Shown here piece by piece: positions 33,901-46,958 of a stretch of DNA of 64,000 nucleotides. Both the position numbers and the translations under genes were made by a program. The DNA is taken from positions 37,023,716 to 37,087,715 of the forward strand of contig NC_087064.1 in NCBI RefSeq assembly GCF_963678635.1. Reading direction: 5' to 3'. The notes beneath the pieces are model-generated. The model made no database searches, had not been told where the DNA came from, and was given only the letters and a program-made list of their open reading frames with translations. The first letter of the stretch is position 1, and every line of letters begins with the position of its first letter. Source of the DNA: Symsagittifera roscoffensis. Taxonomy: Eukaryota; Xenacoelomorpha; Acoela; Convolutidae.

Positions 33901-36900
33901 AGAAAAATTATGTTTGAACTATGCATTTCAAAAAAACTGCAAGATATAGTGAGTTAGAAAATTTCTCAAATTGAGTTTTCATTTTTGTTGTTGCTTGAAA
34001 AAAATCCCCTTTTTTCGGTTCATTTGATGAATTAATACCGATGCGATGCTGCGCTTCGCAAACACAAGCAACGAAAATGCCAAAAAAAGCTCGAAACAGT
34101 CAAAACAAAGTTAAGTAAAAAGATTAACAAACACATTGAAAAACGTTGAGATTAGGAGTATCACGTTTTCACATCTGCTTCACGATCTTTTGTAATTCAC
34201 TAACACTAGCCACCAAAAAAGCAGCTACAGTTTGTTAAACTGCCAATGTTATGCAGCAAAAATTAGACAAAAAAAACAATTTATTTAAACGCTCCAGATA
34301 TAGATATCCGATCTTTTGATTAGGAATCTCACGTCCTCGCACCTGCGCTAAGGTCGCTTGCAAGTAAACTAGTGGCCCAGCTAATGCTGAATCTACCTGT
34401 TCTAATATTTTTAATCATATTTTCACTGATTCAGAAACCCGTATTTTTCAAAAAATGATTGCACGCTAAACCCTAGTGTTTCTCTGCTCAAGTAAGGGAT
34501 TGCGCGCTTACTTAAAAAAAAATCACAACTAATCGCTCTTTCAATTGGAGTCTTTATCTCAGATTTGGCTGAGTAGCTTTGAAAAATATTAAAAGGATTC
34601 CGAAAATTGATCAATTTTTCCTACATTCATAAATTTTTCTCTACTAAAGCATGGGAATAGCCTCTGCTTTCCACACAATGATTTCTAGATTGAAGATTTT
34701 ACATGCTGATTTTGTAGGTCGAGTCCTTAATATCAGATTTAGCTAGTAGTTTACGTGAATAGTTACAAAATTTCTAAGAAAAAGGTAAAATTTGAAATCA
34801 ATTTTTCCGAATTTCATAACAGCTTTCTTTGTTTAAAAAACCGGTGAAACAGGTTAAGCAAGCAAAATCCAAGCGCCATGTTTTTTTTAAAGGACTATCA
34901 TTTTTAAATTCGGCTGGTTAGTTTTTGTAAATTAAATTAATTTTCCAAAACACGGCCAAATTTTCAAAAAAAGGAAATTTTCTAAGGCCATACTTCTTTT
35001 AAAAGGCAGGGCATAGCCGCTTGACTAAGTGAAATTCTGATAATTGATTTTATTTTTCGGTTAAACGCCTTGTTTTCCATTTCACAGGGTAGTTTTTGAG
35101 AAAAAAATTAAGCAATATGAGTTAGGTCCTCGTGGTTAACTCATAGAGTAATTTCGGATAGGGTACACCGTCTGCTCGTCACGCTATCTTATTTTCGGCC
35201 GGATAGATTCGTGCAACTTCTTAGCCTACTGGCTTATTGCGACTGCTGAAATTCTCTTGGAGAGGCAACTAATTTCTAAGTTAAATTCAAATCTCTCTGG
35301 TGCTGAAATTACAAGTAATTTCAGCACTTACAAATAAGTGGGTTGTTAGTTAGATGGAATATGATTGGTTAATATTAAAAATTTTACAGTGATAAAATAT
35401 CTAATTTATCCAATAATAAAATGTAGTTTAGATCAAGTTCCAAATATGTCAAAAAATGGGCTTGTTTGAGGCCATGTGATTTGTGCTTTTAGTATTTAAG
35501 AAAATTAAAAAAAAAATTCAAAAGAAAGAGGCCAAAAATCCCCTTACTGAAAATTTCGAAGGCCGCAGAACGTGAGGTAAACTGAAAAGAGACGAGCGAA
35601 ATATGCAGGCACATAGATAAACAGCCTGATTTTCAATTGACATCATTTTTGTTTTGAAAATCGGCCCAGTAATTTTTGAGAAAAAGTGAATCTTCTTTGA
35701 AGTTTGCAAAAATATCCAAATCGTTGCAAAAAAAAATTTAAAACAAGCTTTTTACTTAATACATGTTTATTCAAATAGGACCCTACACTAGCCAAAAACA
35801 AAGCAGCAACATGTTCCAGTAAATTGTTTAGGCTTAAAAAAGCCTAAATAAGGGTTAATTAAATATACCAAAAACGCCACCAAATGAGCACGTTTATTTG
35901 TGAATTGGGTTGAAAAAAAAAGACGGTTCGTACTACTACACTCGCTTCGCAAGTGTAAAAAAATTATTATGTTTTTGACAATTTAATAAGGCTAACTATT
36001 AATCGGGTAGAAAATTTCATTACTTTTATTGAATGATAATTTTTTTTGTCTGTTTCAGTCTTCAAAGATCGCATTTTAAAAAAGTTTTCAAAAAATTTTT
36101 TTCAAAATTTTTTAATTTTTGGTTTGCTTTTTTTAAATTTTGATTTCAATTGTTAAAACTTATGTTGCCAGTTATTAAAATGTTCTGGAAAAAGGAAATC
36201 TTCAGTGATTAAATTTCTCCTGCTGAAAGAAAGTGTTTTTTGAAAATGGGGTTTAATTTTTTTTTGTTTATAGCCTTTTTTATTCAAGTCTCAAAATAGC
36301 AGAACCATAAATTGCGTTCACTTTAGCTGTTCTTTTTTAAAATTTTATCTAATTTTGCACAAAACGTTGTTTTCAATGATAAAAAAAACAAACAGATTAC
36401 ATTTTAGCGACCCGTTGCATTTTAGAAAATTATACGAGACGAAGCTGCCAAAAAAACAGCCTACAGATAGTTAGAAATGAGTCAAAGAACACAAAGAAGC
36501 AGAAAAAAATGACAGCTTTGTCATAACTTCAATTTTTGAATTTAGAACAAAAACTTTAAATTACATGATCAAATTAAGAAAATGTTAAAAAAGAAAACGG
36601 GATTACTAGCAAAAGTTTTTAATCCGCTGAAAGATCTATAAGTTAAATTCCATTGTCGAAACTAGAAAACTTTTTTCGCGCCATTTCAGCTTTCATAAGT
36701 GCAGTTCGCCTACCAAATAGCAAGAGGGTGCTAATTTGTACATTTATAAGTCTGAAAACACTTCTTTTGTTATAAGAGAATTTTAGGATTTTTCCTGAAA
36801 AAAAAGCGGCGACCTATATAAGAGCCTGAATTACGTTCATCGACTCTAAAAAGTAGAAAAAAAACTGTCACTAAATGCAGAAATATGTCTGGAAAGATAA

Positions 36901-36979
36901 ATATCTTCAAACATAGCCAACTGACAGTTGGAAAAGAGTAATGAACGCAATGAAATCTTTTGAACTTCGAAAAAAAAGG
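30911..36979. other. Long AT-rich stretch with SINE-body fragments
   Basis: I find no exon. The sequence includes SINE-body fragments around 33,220-33,650 (GGCAACTAA, then GACAA repeated), tRNA-like remnants near 32,585-32,640, and GCGAAGC-type stem-loop remnants at 33,788-33,815 and 34,040-34,060. Short open frames at 31.6-31.9, 33.7-33.9 and 34.4-34.6 kb lack support. Confidence 0.5.
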
Positions 36980-37262
36980 GGGGCCTTACAACTTTGAATT
37001 TGTAGACCAATTTATGATTGACACTTTTTTTGTCAAAATTAACCCATTTGAGAAAACTGGATCAATAGGCAAAACTTTTATTTCACTGGGATATCTGATA
37101 ATTAATTTCCATTTTCGAAATTAGAAGTCGATCACGTTTTTCGTTACCTTTACACTTGAGCGTGATCAAATTTTATGACTTTTCCTGAAACAAAAATCAA
37201 TTAAAAAATCAGCAAGACCTATTTAAGAGTCCTCACTACCTTCATTACTTTTAAAACTAACT
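36980..37262 (+). repeat. R5 repeat, copy a
   Basis: It shares an ordered set of blocks with copies at 40,258-40,616 and 41,545-41,900: CTTTGAATTTGTAGA, CAATTTATGATTG, CCATTTTCGAAATTAGAAG, CGATCACGTTTTTCG, CCTTTACACTT. A weaker relative is at about 36,600-36,860. No function is evident. Confidence 0.6.
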
Positions 37263-37699
37263 AGTTTTGTAACATAATTATTGTCTATTGGGTACTCAAT
37301 TGGACCAATTAGCTTGTCACAATTCAACTTGGATTGGAATTTGAAAGCTATCAATTTGGATTGAACCACCGATCTGAAATGAGTAGCGCTTACATGTTTA
37401 AAATAGATCGATCAGGGCACAAGATTGCACATAACTAATTTCAACGCTACAACATTTGAATAAAAACTGAGGGCAGGTTAAATAACTTGTTATAAACGAG
37501 CTCCGCGTTGCGTCACAAGCGAGAAAAGGCAATAAATAGCTCCAAAAAGGCAAAAAAAAAACAATAACAGTTTTCCATTTCCCTGCCCACGTTTTAAATT
37601 TTCTGTTAGCACTATGCTAACGCTTCTTTATTTTTTCATATTTGGGGATGGCGTGAAAAAGAGGAAAAAACTTTGAAAGTTTTAAAAAATAAAAAAAGT

Positions 37700-37792
37700 T
37701 GCCACCTTCCCGAATCGAACCGCCGACCTGGAGGTTACTATTCCTACCTCCTCGCAAATCCACAGTGTGCTATTGAACTAGGTACACACTAG
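37700..37792 (-). repeat. tRNA-derived sequence
   Basis: On the minus strand a B box GGTTCGATTCGGG follows, at tRNA-like distance, a segment TAGTTCAATAGCACA that resembles an A box. CCTCC and GGAGG arms could form the long variable or anticodon stem. The length, over 90 bp with poor acceptor pairing, suggests a pseudo-tRNA or SINE head. Confidence 0.4.
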
Positions 37793-38703
37793 CCACCAAA
37801 AAAACGAAAAGTTTACAGGTTAAAACTTGTCAATGTATGCAGCAAAAAATCTCAATTGCGCACTATTTTACGCTAGCTAGCTGTCTTGTGCATAAAGTGA
37901 ATGATACAAAACCACCTTCGATATCAGCTTATTCCTTGGGAACCAATGCTTCTGAAACATGGTTAAAGCTAGAGCACTTTTCCAGTTTGCCTGAGAAGGA
38001 CTGGAAAATAGCCAAAATTAGTAATGGCTCTTCAAAACATTAAAATACGAAATTAAATTCCTTCTAAACCGTAATCTAGTTACATTAGAGCAGAATGTTT
38101 AAAATATGATCTAGATATGCATTAAATCTAAGTGATCTACTCTAGTTAAAACACCGTAACTAAAATTGAGAAGGTTAATACAGTTTTGCATCAGAGTTTG
38201 TCACTAAAATTCCGAGCCGATTCTTCTTTATTTCCCCAAAGATAGTTAAAACTCAAGATTACATTACATTACAATGTGTACTGCTGAAAAGTTCAAAGTT
38301 TTGAAGACTCTTAGATAAAACATGCCTAACTTTCTTGAATCGTATCGAAAGCTCTTGAATCGTAAGAATTTTTGAAACGTAATAATTTCTCGGGAAAAGA
38401 AGACGAGCGCTCAAGAAAACATCAAGTTTTTAAATAGTTCAATCGAAAATATATTTTCTGTGGTAGAGCAGATAGTCAATTAGAAATTGAGGCAGATCCA
38501 GGGATCTTATTCTGTCTCGTACCCAGAACACAGAAGGATGATGGCGGCCTTCATTACTAGAATCAGAGTCGTTTGTATCTGCGCTTCTGCTACTTGACTC
38601 ATTGCCGGTTCCCACCATCTAATATAAAAACAATTGATAACTATGTTCACAGAGATAAACTCAATCTAACCAGGCTAAAGATCGCAACAGTATTTAAAAG
38701 TAA

Positions 38704-40252
38704 AACAAGACTGCTCGTATCAGGGCGAAGCCCTGAATGTTCCGACTGCCTTTTAAGGTTTATTGAGCAGCAGTAATACATAAAAAAAATTAAATGAAAT
38801 AAAATAAAATGACTTTTTTTCTAAAATTTTAAATTTTTTATGAAAATCATCCCCCCACACGCCATTTAAAGTACAAAAAGAGAGATTTCGTTCCTTGTAA
38901 CACATCAATTATGGCAAATAAGCTTCTTTCAACCAATTTGGAACGATTTCTAAGACGGATTAAATCTCTGCTTACGCGTTAATAGCTCGAAATATATCGC
39001 GCGTTAATTGTCCCAAATTGGTCAAAATGGCCAAAATGGCAACCTTTAAACCCTCATAAATTTACGAAAAATGATCACAGGTGAAATATCTTTTTAAATT
39101 TAAACTCAGGACAACAATACCTTTTGAATGATATAAAAAAAACTCCGTCAGAAATGGCTAGTTAAAAAGTCGAAATTTAACTGAAGAAAAAAAAACCCAC
39201 CCCGAGCACAAATATTCCGTTACTTTCGTATCGAAAGTCGGAACAACAAGACTGCTCGTATCAGGGCGAAACCCTGAATGTTCCGACTGCCTTTTAAGGT
39301 TTATGGAGCAGTACTAACATGATAACATTCAATGTAATAAAATTAAATGAAATTTTTTATCTAAAATTTGAAATTTTATATGAAAATCATCCTCCCACAC
39401 GCCATCTAAAGTACAAAAGGATAAAATTCGCTCCTTGTAACAAATCAATTATGGCAAAAAGGCTTCTTTCAACCAATTTGGAACGATTTCAAAGACGGAT
39501 TAAATCTCCACTTACGCATTAATAGCGTGAAATCTATCGCGCGTTAATTGTCCCAAATTGGCCAAAATGCACAGGTGAAATATCTTTTCAAATTTAAGCT
39601 CAGAACAACAATACTTTTTGAATGTTATAAAAAATTCCGTCAAAAATAGCTAGTTGAAAAGTCGAAATTTGTCTGAAGAAAAAAACCCACCGAGCACAAA
39701 TATTCCGTTACTTTCTTATTGAAAGTCGGAACAACAAGACTGCTCGCATCAGAGCGAAGCCTTGAAAATTCCGAATGCCTTTTAAGGTCTATGGAGCAGT
39801 AATAACATCGAAATTTTGAAAATAATTTTTAAAAAATTTCTAAAAAGTTTGAGATTTTTTGTGAAAATTCCCCCCACTCCATATTCAGTACAAAGTGATA
39901 GATTTTGCTCCTATTAACAAGTCAATTATGGCATATAATCTTCCTTGAACAAATTTGGAACGATTTCTAAGACGGATTAAATCTCCGATCACGCGTTAAT
40001 AGCGCGAAATATATCGCGCGTTAATTGTCCCAAATTGGCCAAAATGACAATCTTTAAACCCCCATAACTTAACCAAAAAAGTTCACAGGTGAAATACTTT
40101 TTCAAATTTAAGCTTAGGACAACAATACTTTTGAATGATATTTAAAAAAGCCTTCAAAAATGGCTAGTAAAAAGTCGAAATTTGTCTGAAGAAAAAAGAA
40201 ACCCACCCCGAGCACAAATATTCCGTCACTTTCATATCGAAAGTCGGAACAA
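38704..40252 (+). repeat. Head-to-tail trimer of R1
   Basis: Three R1 copies lie directly end to end: 38,704-39,244, 39,245-39,732 and 39,733-40,252. The junctions are GTCGGAACAACAAGACTGCT, so successive units share AACAA with no spacer. Unit 2 has an internal deletion after GGCCAAAATG. The three units differ from each other by several per cent, so they are not a very recent amplification. The array lies just downstream of the last traced PCMTD exon, possibly in an intron of that gene. Confidence 0.9.
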
Positions 40253-40257
40253 AAATA

Positions 40258-40616
40258 AATGGTCTCAAAGCTCTTTGAATTTCCAGAAAAGATTATGATT
40301 GATATTTTTTCAAAAAATCAACCCAATTTGAGAAAACTGAGCCAAACGGAAAATTTTTTATTCCGCTGGGAGATGATAAAATTATATTCCAATTTCGAAA
40401 CGAGAAGCCGATCACGTTTTGGTGACCTTTACACTTTTGCTGTTCGAATGGAGTTTGCCTTACTTTTGGCAAAGGGAATGGATAAATTTAGAATATCAAC
40501 AGTCAAATCGCGAAAAAATCGAATTTCAGCGTGAACTATATTTTTACCTGAAAAAAAAGCACGAAAAAATTAACCACACCTATGAGAGTATTAACTACGT
40601 TCATGAATCTCAATAA
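40258..40616 (+). repeat. R5 repeat, copy b
   Basis: Starts 6 bp after the R1 trimer. A 91-codon frame (40,259-40,534) happens to be open here, but the corresponding frames in copies a and c are broken, so I do not call a gene. Confidence 0.55.
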
Positions 40617-40752
40617 ATTAAAGACTGGTTTATATTATAAATTATATCGGAGAAAATAAATTTTTGCGATCAGCATATACTAGGACTTAGTAAAATGACA
40701 TCATTAAAAAGTGCACTTCTAAAAACAGAACTTTCACTTTTCTGATACTTAC

Positions 40753-41092
40753 AGACGTGGACAAAGTTCCTGTGGAGGCCGCGCTTCTCTGTCTGCTTCC
40801 ACTCACCTCCCCACCCCCCTCATCCTCTTCTCCACTCGATTCACTTCCACTGTAACCCTCTTCTTCTCCGTCAAATAGTCCCCCCTCTTCTTCCTCCTCC
40901 AGTCTATTTAGACTCCTCCCTGGGTAGTTCAGGATGTCATCGATATCCAGGGCTCTGACGTTGTTCTGCATTTCCAGAAAAAATCGGATGGGAAACGGCA
41001 AAGATACTGAGGTTGAAGTGCCAGTTCGAGGATCCGAACTTCCTTCTTCAGGTCTCTGGGTATCAGTGCTTAGACTTGACGTCTGATTGCTT
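40753..41092 (-). CDS. PCMTD: PCMTD-family protein, exon 5
   Basis: Acceptor TTTAAG ends at 41,093 and the donor GTAAGTATC starts at 40,752. One base completes the Ser codon split after exon 4, and 113 codons follow. The segment SVSLPFPIRFFLEMQNN aligns in character and position with the conserved C-terminal LPLPESLKAYLTYF-type segment of PCMTD proteins. It is followed by a Glu/Ser/Gly-rich acidic tract not found in short vertebrate homologues. The exon ends in phase 0 and a further coding exon is expected at lower coordinates; I could not place it. Confidence 0.7.
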
Positions 41093-41544
41093 CTTAAATT
41101 AATCAAATTAAGTTAACAAAGCCTGTTTCTAGACAACATACACAAAAATATCGATTTTCGAAAGATTTACTTCAAAACAGATCAGAAAACATGAATACAG
41201 ACTTAGGCTTAATAACCACTGCAAGCTATGATTTGATAACTAGAAAAAATTGACTAAAATCTTGCTAAACTGATCTTTCATGCTACTCGCCGCTGCCACT
41301 GAATAACCGTGAAAAAAGAAAAGGGCAAGAGCTACGAGGAATGAACATCACACGAACAGATAGTCAAGATTCTCTTATGACTGAAAACTTTCGATAAAAA
41401 TAACTCAATAGAATTGGCCCGATAATTAGATTCTTTATTTCACAGGGAAACCCGATTGAAAAAGCGTAATGCACGCAAAGAAACTGGAAAAAAACTTACT
41501 TGTTTTGTCAAAAACCTTGAACAGTTGAATTTTGAAGAAAAACA

Positions 41545-41900
41545 AAGATGGCCTTAAAACTCTTTGAATTTGTAGAACAATTTATGATGGACACTTTTTC
41601 GTTAAAATTAACTTTTGGTTAAAATTAACCCAATTTCAGAAAACTGGATCAAGAGATAAAAACTTTTATTTCGCTGGGAAATCTGATGATAAATTTCCAT
41701 TTTCAAAATTAGAAGTTGATTACGTTTTTCGTGACCTTTACACTTGTAATGTTCGATAGTGCAAATTGCCTCCCTTTTAACAATGGAAATGCACTGAACT
41801 TTAAAAAAAAATCACAAGTCAAAAAGCGAAAAATCAAAATTCAATATTTTTTCCTGAAAAAAATCACCAAGACATATGTACGAGTACACACTATGCTCAT
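41545..41900 (+). repeat. R5 repeat, copy c
   Basis: Third copy of the R5 family, in the PCMTD intron between exons 4 and 5, same orientation as copies a and b. Confidence 0.55.
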
Positions 41901-42663
41901 TACTCTTAAAAGATCATCAGGCTTTTTTGCGTCATTCGCACTTTTCTTATTAAGTAATTTTAATTGAACTAGCGCATGACACGCACCTACGGTGGTTCAC
42001 ATAGATAGCTCTTGTCACATTCAACAATCTATCTATTTTTAAAATCGCGACCTTTAATGAAACCGTAAACTTAAACTGAATCATTCTATAAGTGTTCTCT
42101 ATTTCATTAATTAAACATCCAATGTATAAAGTCATCTTTTAGGTTATTTTTCACCGAAATGGCCATATCTCCAAAACTACTGAGTTTTATCAGGTTTATG
42201 AAACTTCAAATTCAACACAGAGGTGAAGTTGCACTTCGCATGCACAAGCAATACGACCGATAACGCTACTGGGGAAAATTGAATGAGAAAAACCTTGAGT
42301 CTACAAAATTTCTAAAGTGACGCAAGCCAATTATGACGCATTAGCAGTACCGGCCAATTTGAAAAAAAAGAGAAATTTACCAACTAACATGCCTCAATTT
42401 ATAGAGCGGACGCACTTAAACTAGTATACAAAAAAGTTAATGAAAAATATCCGACCCTACCCAGGTTCGAACTTTCTTATTTTGATGTGGGTCTCCTTCC
42501 CTACCTCTACGCTACAGATCCATGATACCTAGAAGCTAAAAGGCTATTTGTTATATAATAACTTGTATTAATATCCTTAGCATTGGCTGTAATTAATAGC
42601 TGGTATTGATATACCTGAATACTTCCAAAATGAAGACAATTTGTCGCAAAAAGTTCATACTAT

Positions 42664-42680
42664 CACAAGCTTTGCTTGTG
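42664..42680. repeat. Perfect short stem-loop
   Basis: CACAAGC-TTT-GCTTGTG, followed by an A run. A similar perfect stem (CACTTGC-TCTC-GCAAGTG) is at 20,082-20,099. Confidence 0.6.
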
Positions 42681-42778
42681 TAAAAAAAGGACGCTAAAAG
42701 CCAACAGCATACAAACACTCCTTCCACATTTTTTATATTTCAACAATTCTGGCATTAATTCATTTAGAAGCCCGAAAG

Positions 42779-42971
42779 CACCCCACCAAAGGGTTGAGAA
42801 TTCCTAGATATGTTAGGTTTTTGCAGATCTGTTATCTAAAAAAAAATTGAAAAAATTTTAAAAAAACGCCATATCTCGAAAACCAAAAAGATTTGAGCAA
42901 CCATATTTGGAGGTCATAATTGCAACCCCATAGTGTACCCTGAGAGCACCCCATCATAGGGTTGAGAATTC
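42779..42971 (+). repeat. Direct repeat pair, 168-bp spacing
   Basis: CACCCCA(C/T)CA followed by AGGGTTGAGAATTC occurs at about 42,779-42,803 and 42,947-42,971, suggesting a two-unit degenerate tandem repeat. Confidence 0.45.
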
Positions 42972-43571
42972 GAAAGTCTGTGAATAACTTTTAAACCTGC
43001 GGTTTTAAAGCGTCATTGGCACTTTTCGCACAAGTAATTTGAATCGAATAAAGAATAATTTTGAGCGTAAACAACACAAGCATGAAGCGGAGCTCCGCGA
43101 CACTGCTGCGAGACAACACAAACACAACACTTCAAGCGAAACGACAGAGCATGAGACGAAGCCACCAAATCGAAAAAAAACGAAAAAAAAACGCCGAACA
43201 AAAATTGATACGATACCACATGTACGCTTCAAGGAAACATATTATAAAACACATGCGCCAGCAATAAATAAGCTTTGAAAAACAATTTAATGGTCGGCAA
43301 CTAAGCTTCAATACTTGAGTAGATCCTAATCGAGCCAAACATAAAACTTTATCATATAAAACAACATGTTGTCATTACTTCTCACACAAAAAAAAAACAT
43401 TATTTATTTTTTGTTTTTCAAACGACAAAAACGTGGGAGCTAAGTCGATATAACATAAACTGACACTAATTGAAATTTAAAAAGAGTTAGTTCATTTCAC
43501 AAACTGTAGAACTAGCTTCAATAACAATTGATTCTGTTTGAATCTGAAGGATAAAGATGATTCGGTTTAAA

Positions 43572-43700
43572 AGATCCAGCTGGGACTCGAACGTTGCACT
43601 TTATGACCAAAAGGCATTTGCTTTATCACTAGACCAACTGAGAAGGGCCTGGAAGATATTGACGTTCCACAAAGAGGCGAAGCAGAGCTTCGCATAACTT
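43572..43700 (-). repeat. tRNA-like head plus GCGAAGC stem-loop
   Basis: On the minus strand the tRNA-like part has A-box-like TGGTCTAGTGATAAAGC and B box CGTTCGAGTCCC. A perfect stem-loop GCGAAGC-AGA-GCTTCGC lies at 43,677-43,693, only ~30 bp away. The same stem-loop type appears at 53,108-53,124 and, decayed, at 42,225, 33,790 and 34,045. Confidence 0.5.
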
Positions 43701-44435
43701 GCCATACAGAAGAAACTAAGAACATAAGGTCTACCGAAAATTGAACTTTGGTATGTCTCGATAGAAGTTCATTCCAGGCAAACTTGAATATTAAATTAGC
43801 AACGAAATAAATTTTACGACGAGAAAACAAAGCCCACACTCTTAGAGCAGCCACAAGATGAGCCCGAAAAAAAATTTGAATTGATTAGGGCAGTTTATCC
43901 ATAAGGGAAGGACCAACATATGAGCTAATTTGCTCTTCACCGATAACAGCTGTTGTGCCCCTGCTTAAGATAAACATGCAACGTTATGGCTATTTTTCGG
44001 GTCTGGGTAGGGTTGCCTTACCTTCGAAAGTCGAGCATGGATCATAGTGGGTTTCGAACAAGGACGTAACCAGTTCATTTCTGCTTGAAAAATGATTTTA
44101 TTAAAAAAACTAACTTTCATGTCATGAAAATAAGCAGACATGAAAGCCTCAAATGGTCAAAAATTTTCAGTTTCCACAAAAAAACGTTCCCGACTGAAAT
44201 CTAACTTCCGAAATTTTCCGCCTCAAACAATGGTATTACCACTGCGCCAAATACAGACAACACTCCTAGAACTCATAAAGAAAACCATTTCCAAAAGTTT
44301 TTATTAGACATGAATAAGTCAAAAAACAGCAAAAAAGGGGGTTTAACTTCATTGAATTCGAATACTTGCCCAAAACCGAAGTACAATGACTTTATTTTCA
44401 ATTCAAGTAGAAAACGCCTAAACCTGAGGCCAATT

Positions 44436-44615
44436 TGGTGCTGCGGCATCTAAGCTAAGAGAAAACAAGCAGACAAACAGGCCGACAAAAATTTAGACAC
44501 GCGGACAATTTTCCGTTTACAAAAAAAACAGGTCTTGGTCGGACTCAAACCATTGAATTACCTTTGTCTATATGAGAGGGTGCTTTAGCTCTTCTCCACA
44601 TTCGCGAACTAACGC
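44436..44615 (-). repeat. SINE-like element with tRNA-like head
   Basis: It matches the copy at 21,340-21,545: a tRNA-like stretch (plus strand GGTCGGACTCAAACC), an A-run junction, and a body with repeated GACAAACAGGC-type motifs. Further tRNA-like heads in the same orientation are at 42,455-42,535, 44,205-44,250 and 45,100-45,165. Confidence 0.5.
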
Positions 44616-45289
44616 CTGACTTTTAATTTCATATGAGGCAAAGGTAAAATGATTAAGTGATTCTGTTCAACTAGTTGGACCGACAAAGTCTATATTCTGA
44701 TTTGAAAACGCTTGCTAATCGCAAGCGCAGATTCAACAATAAAGCAAGTTTAGTTGTTAATAGGAAAAAGTTTTAGTTTCCGAGTACAACAAACTTTCTC
44801 GCAAGTGTAATAATAAATCAAGATCACCAATTTCTTACTGATTTGTACAAAAATTTGCTCACGGGAAAAGTCCAGTTCCTGATAACACCTAACTCTTCAA
44901 TTGAATTAAATCAACCTAAGTCAGCCGCAAGTAACTTAGATTATAGTGCTCAGAGATAGTGAAATATCGCAAGTCCAAGGAAATACTTGACAGTTGAGAA
45001 AAATCCAAGCTGTTGCAACTAACCAAAAAAGTAAACGAGCACGCGATAATAAAAAAAAACACTTTTCCAGAGTATAAAATTCTATTATGTAAAAAGTACA
45101 GGTCCTAGTCTGTCCTGAACCACAAACCTTTGTCATTCCAACCCTGGACGGTGACTCTGCGCCAAATAAGTAGATCTTAACTTTGTCATAACGTGAATTG
45201 GAAAACGATTCACTGATTATGTTTAGCGAAAAAGCTTCAAATTGGGCACGCTTGCAAAGCGCAATCCTAAACTTAAAAATCCAACTTAC

Positions 45290-46686
45290 GATGGTTGCCG
45301 CGGTCTTGCAATGAGCACATCTTGTGGCACTGGCTCTAAAGTTGTTGTGTCTCCCAAATAGTTAGTATTTGCACTGTCTTCTTCATCTGAGCTCTCAAGG
45401 ATCGGAGAATAACCTGCCAACCTCAGTTGCTCTTGCCTTCTTAGTTCTGCCAACTCGCGAACCCTGATTTTCTCTAAATCACTCACCGTTAGTAGTTTTG
45501 GATCAGATGTACTACTCTCTACTTTTTCTGTGTTTTTCACGACTGAGACCTTCCCACTTTTAGGTACACTTTTCGATTCCTGAGTGGAAGTTCCAGGATC
45601 TGTTAAGGGCCCCAGACATCCTTGCTGAATCTGATCACCGCTACCTGAGGCTTTATTCTCATCAATATTATCTTTTTTCATCCTTTTTGGCTGTTCAAAA
45701 AAATTACCACAGCTTGACTCGCCAATACTTTGCGCTTCACTGCTAACCTCAATTTTTCTACAGCTTTGTGCTTCAGACTTATGCACGTGACCATTGGACG
45801 AAGTACTTGCATGACAATGGTCCGGGTTTCCCAGATCGTTTTTAATAATTTTCTTTCCGTTATCTTCTAAAACCGAGTTACTGGTTGACTCAATTTGACT
45901 GGATTTCTTTTCGATGCTCTCAACGGCAATATCGCTGAATCCTTTCCTCAAAGAGTCATTCGAAGAATCATGGTCATTAATTTCAAGTGGATCATTTGAA
46001 GAAGTCACTGACAAATTTTTTGAAATTGCCGTATTTTGCGATTTAGGGACATTCAGACTTTGTTGGTAATTACATTTATTTTCCTGGCCATTTAGCGCGG
46101 TTTCATTTCTTACAATGTGAAGAGAATTAGACCTCTCGTTTTCATTTTCAGATTCATTTTCACTATATCCATTAACAATTTCATCAACAATCTGGCTCGC
46201 AATGTTATCTGCAATACCACTCGCAATTTCCTCATCAAGAACCCTGTCGCCAGGAGCAGTTTCATTACTAACAGAAAATCCTAGATGGCCTCGAGAATCT
46301 AGAGGCGCGTTTTCATCTTCATCATTGGTCGTACTTTCTTCAACATGCTCGTTCGGCTCCTGGCTGCGAGCTGACAAATATGGTTCCACTCTAGGCCGCC
46401 TGCGTCTCACCGAGACTCGATTAGGGCGGGACATTCGGCGCTTTTGGATCCGTTCGGCTCTCGTGAGTGGCTTCACTGCTACTCGGGTCGTGTCCGCGGG
46501 AAAAAGACCATCTTGAATTGCTTCTCGAATTGCTATTCGACAAAGATCCTTCAAAGTCGGAATGGGCTTCAAGGGTAGCGTGACAGTCTCTTTGCGTAAC
46601 TCTTCATTGGAGGGCACAATTAGACTAGCAAAAGATACTGGTAGAAGATCTCGAAGGTCTGACGTGAAGTCGTCTTTAACTGTTAT
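45290..46686 (-). CDS. PCMTD: PCMTD-family protein, exon 4
   Basis: Begins after TTTTTTGATAG in phase 0 and ends at donor TC|GTAAGT. The first ~60 residues continue the family: VSFASLIVPS matches the family's conserved LAVSFAPLV-type segment and PTLKDLCRIAIREAI matches LQDLARIYIR-type. After a basic KRRMSRPNRVSVRRRRPR stretch comes ~350 residues of low-complexity Ser/Asn/Glu-rich sequence, far longer than in vertebrate homologues (about 357 residues in total). The long tract is probably disordered. Its open frame, with no stop in 1.4 kb on an AT-rich background, shows it is truly coding. Confidence 0.88.
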
Positions 46687-46958
46687 CTATCAAAAAATAT
46701 TTTTTTTTTTCAATTTCGCAGGCCTCGACTTAACAATTAAGAAGATTCGTGTCTTGCGAATTTCTGTCAAATGTGCTGACTCAATTCATTAAATTCTGCA
46801 GCAAATGCATGTTTGAATTTCAAAAAAAAGCTTAAGCAATTTCCAAAATTTTAGAACCGGATCCCATACGAGGTGCTTGCTTCCCTCATTTCGAATTTCC
46901 TCTATCTTAAGGCAATGCACATTAGAAAAAATGATGCTAGTTGGGATATGTGACTGAC

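Noticed and set aside
43005-43338. Overlapping open frames on both strands, five at once, one Lys/His/Arg-rich
   Set aside because: Open in nearly all frames because the sequence is poor in TA-containing triplets; no splice sites, no motif, and the ends coincide with repeat sequence.
46202-46792. Plus-strand open frames opposite PCMTD exon 4
   Set aside because: They mirror the long minus-strand exon; the minus frame has family homology and splice sites and the plus frames have neither.
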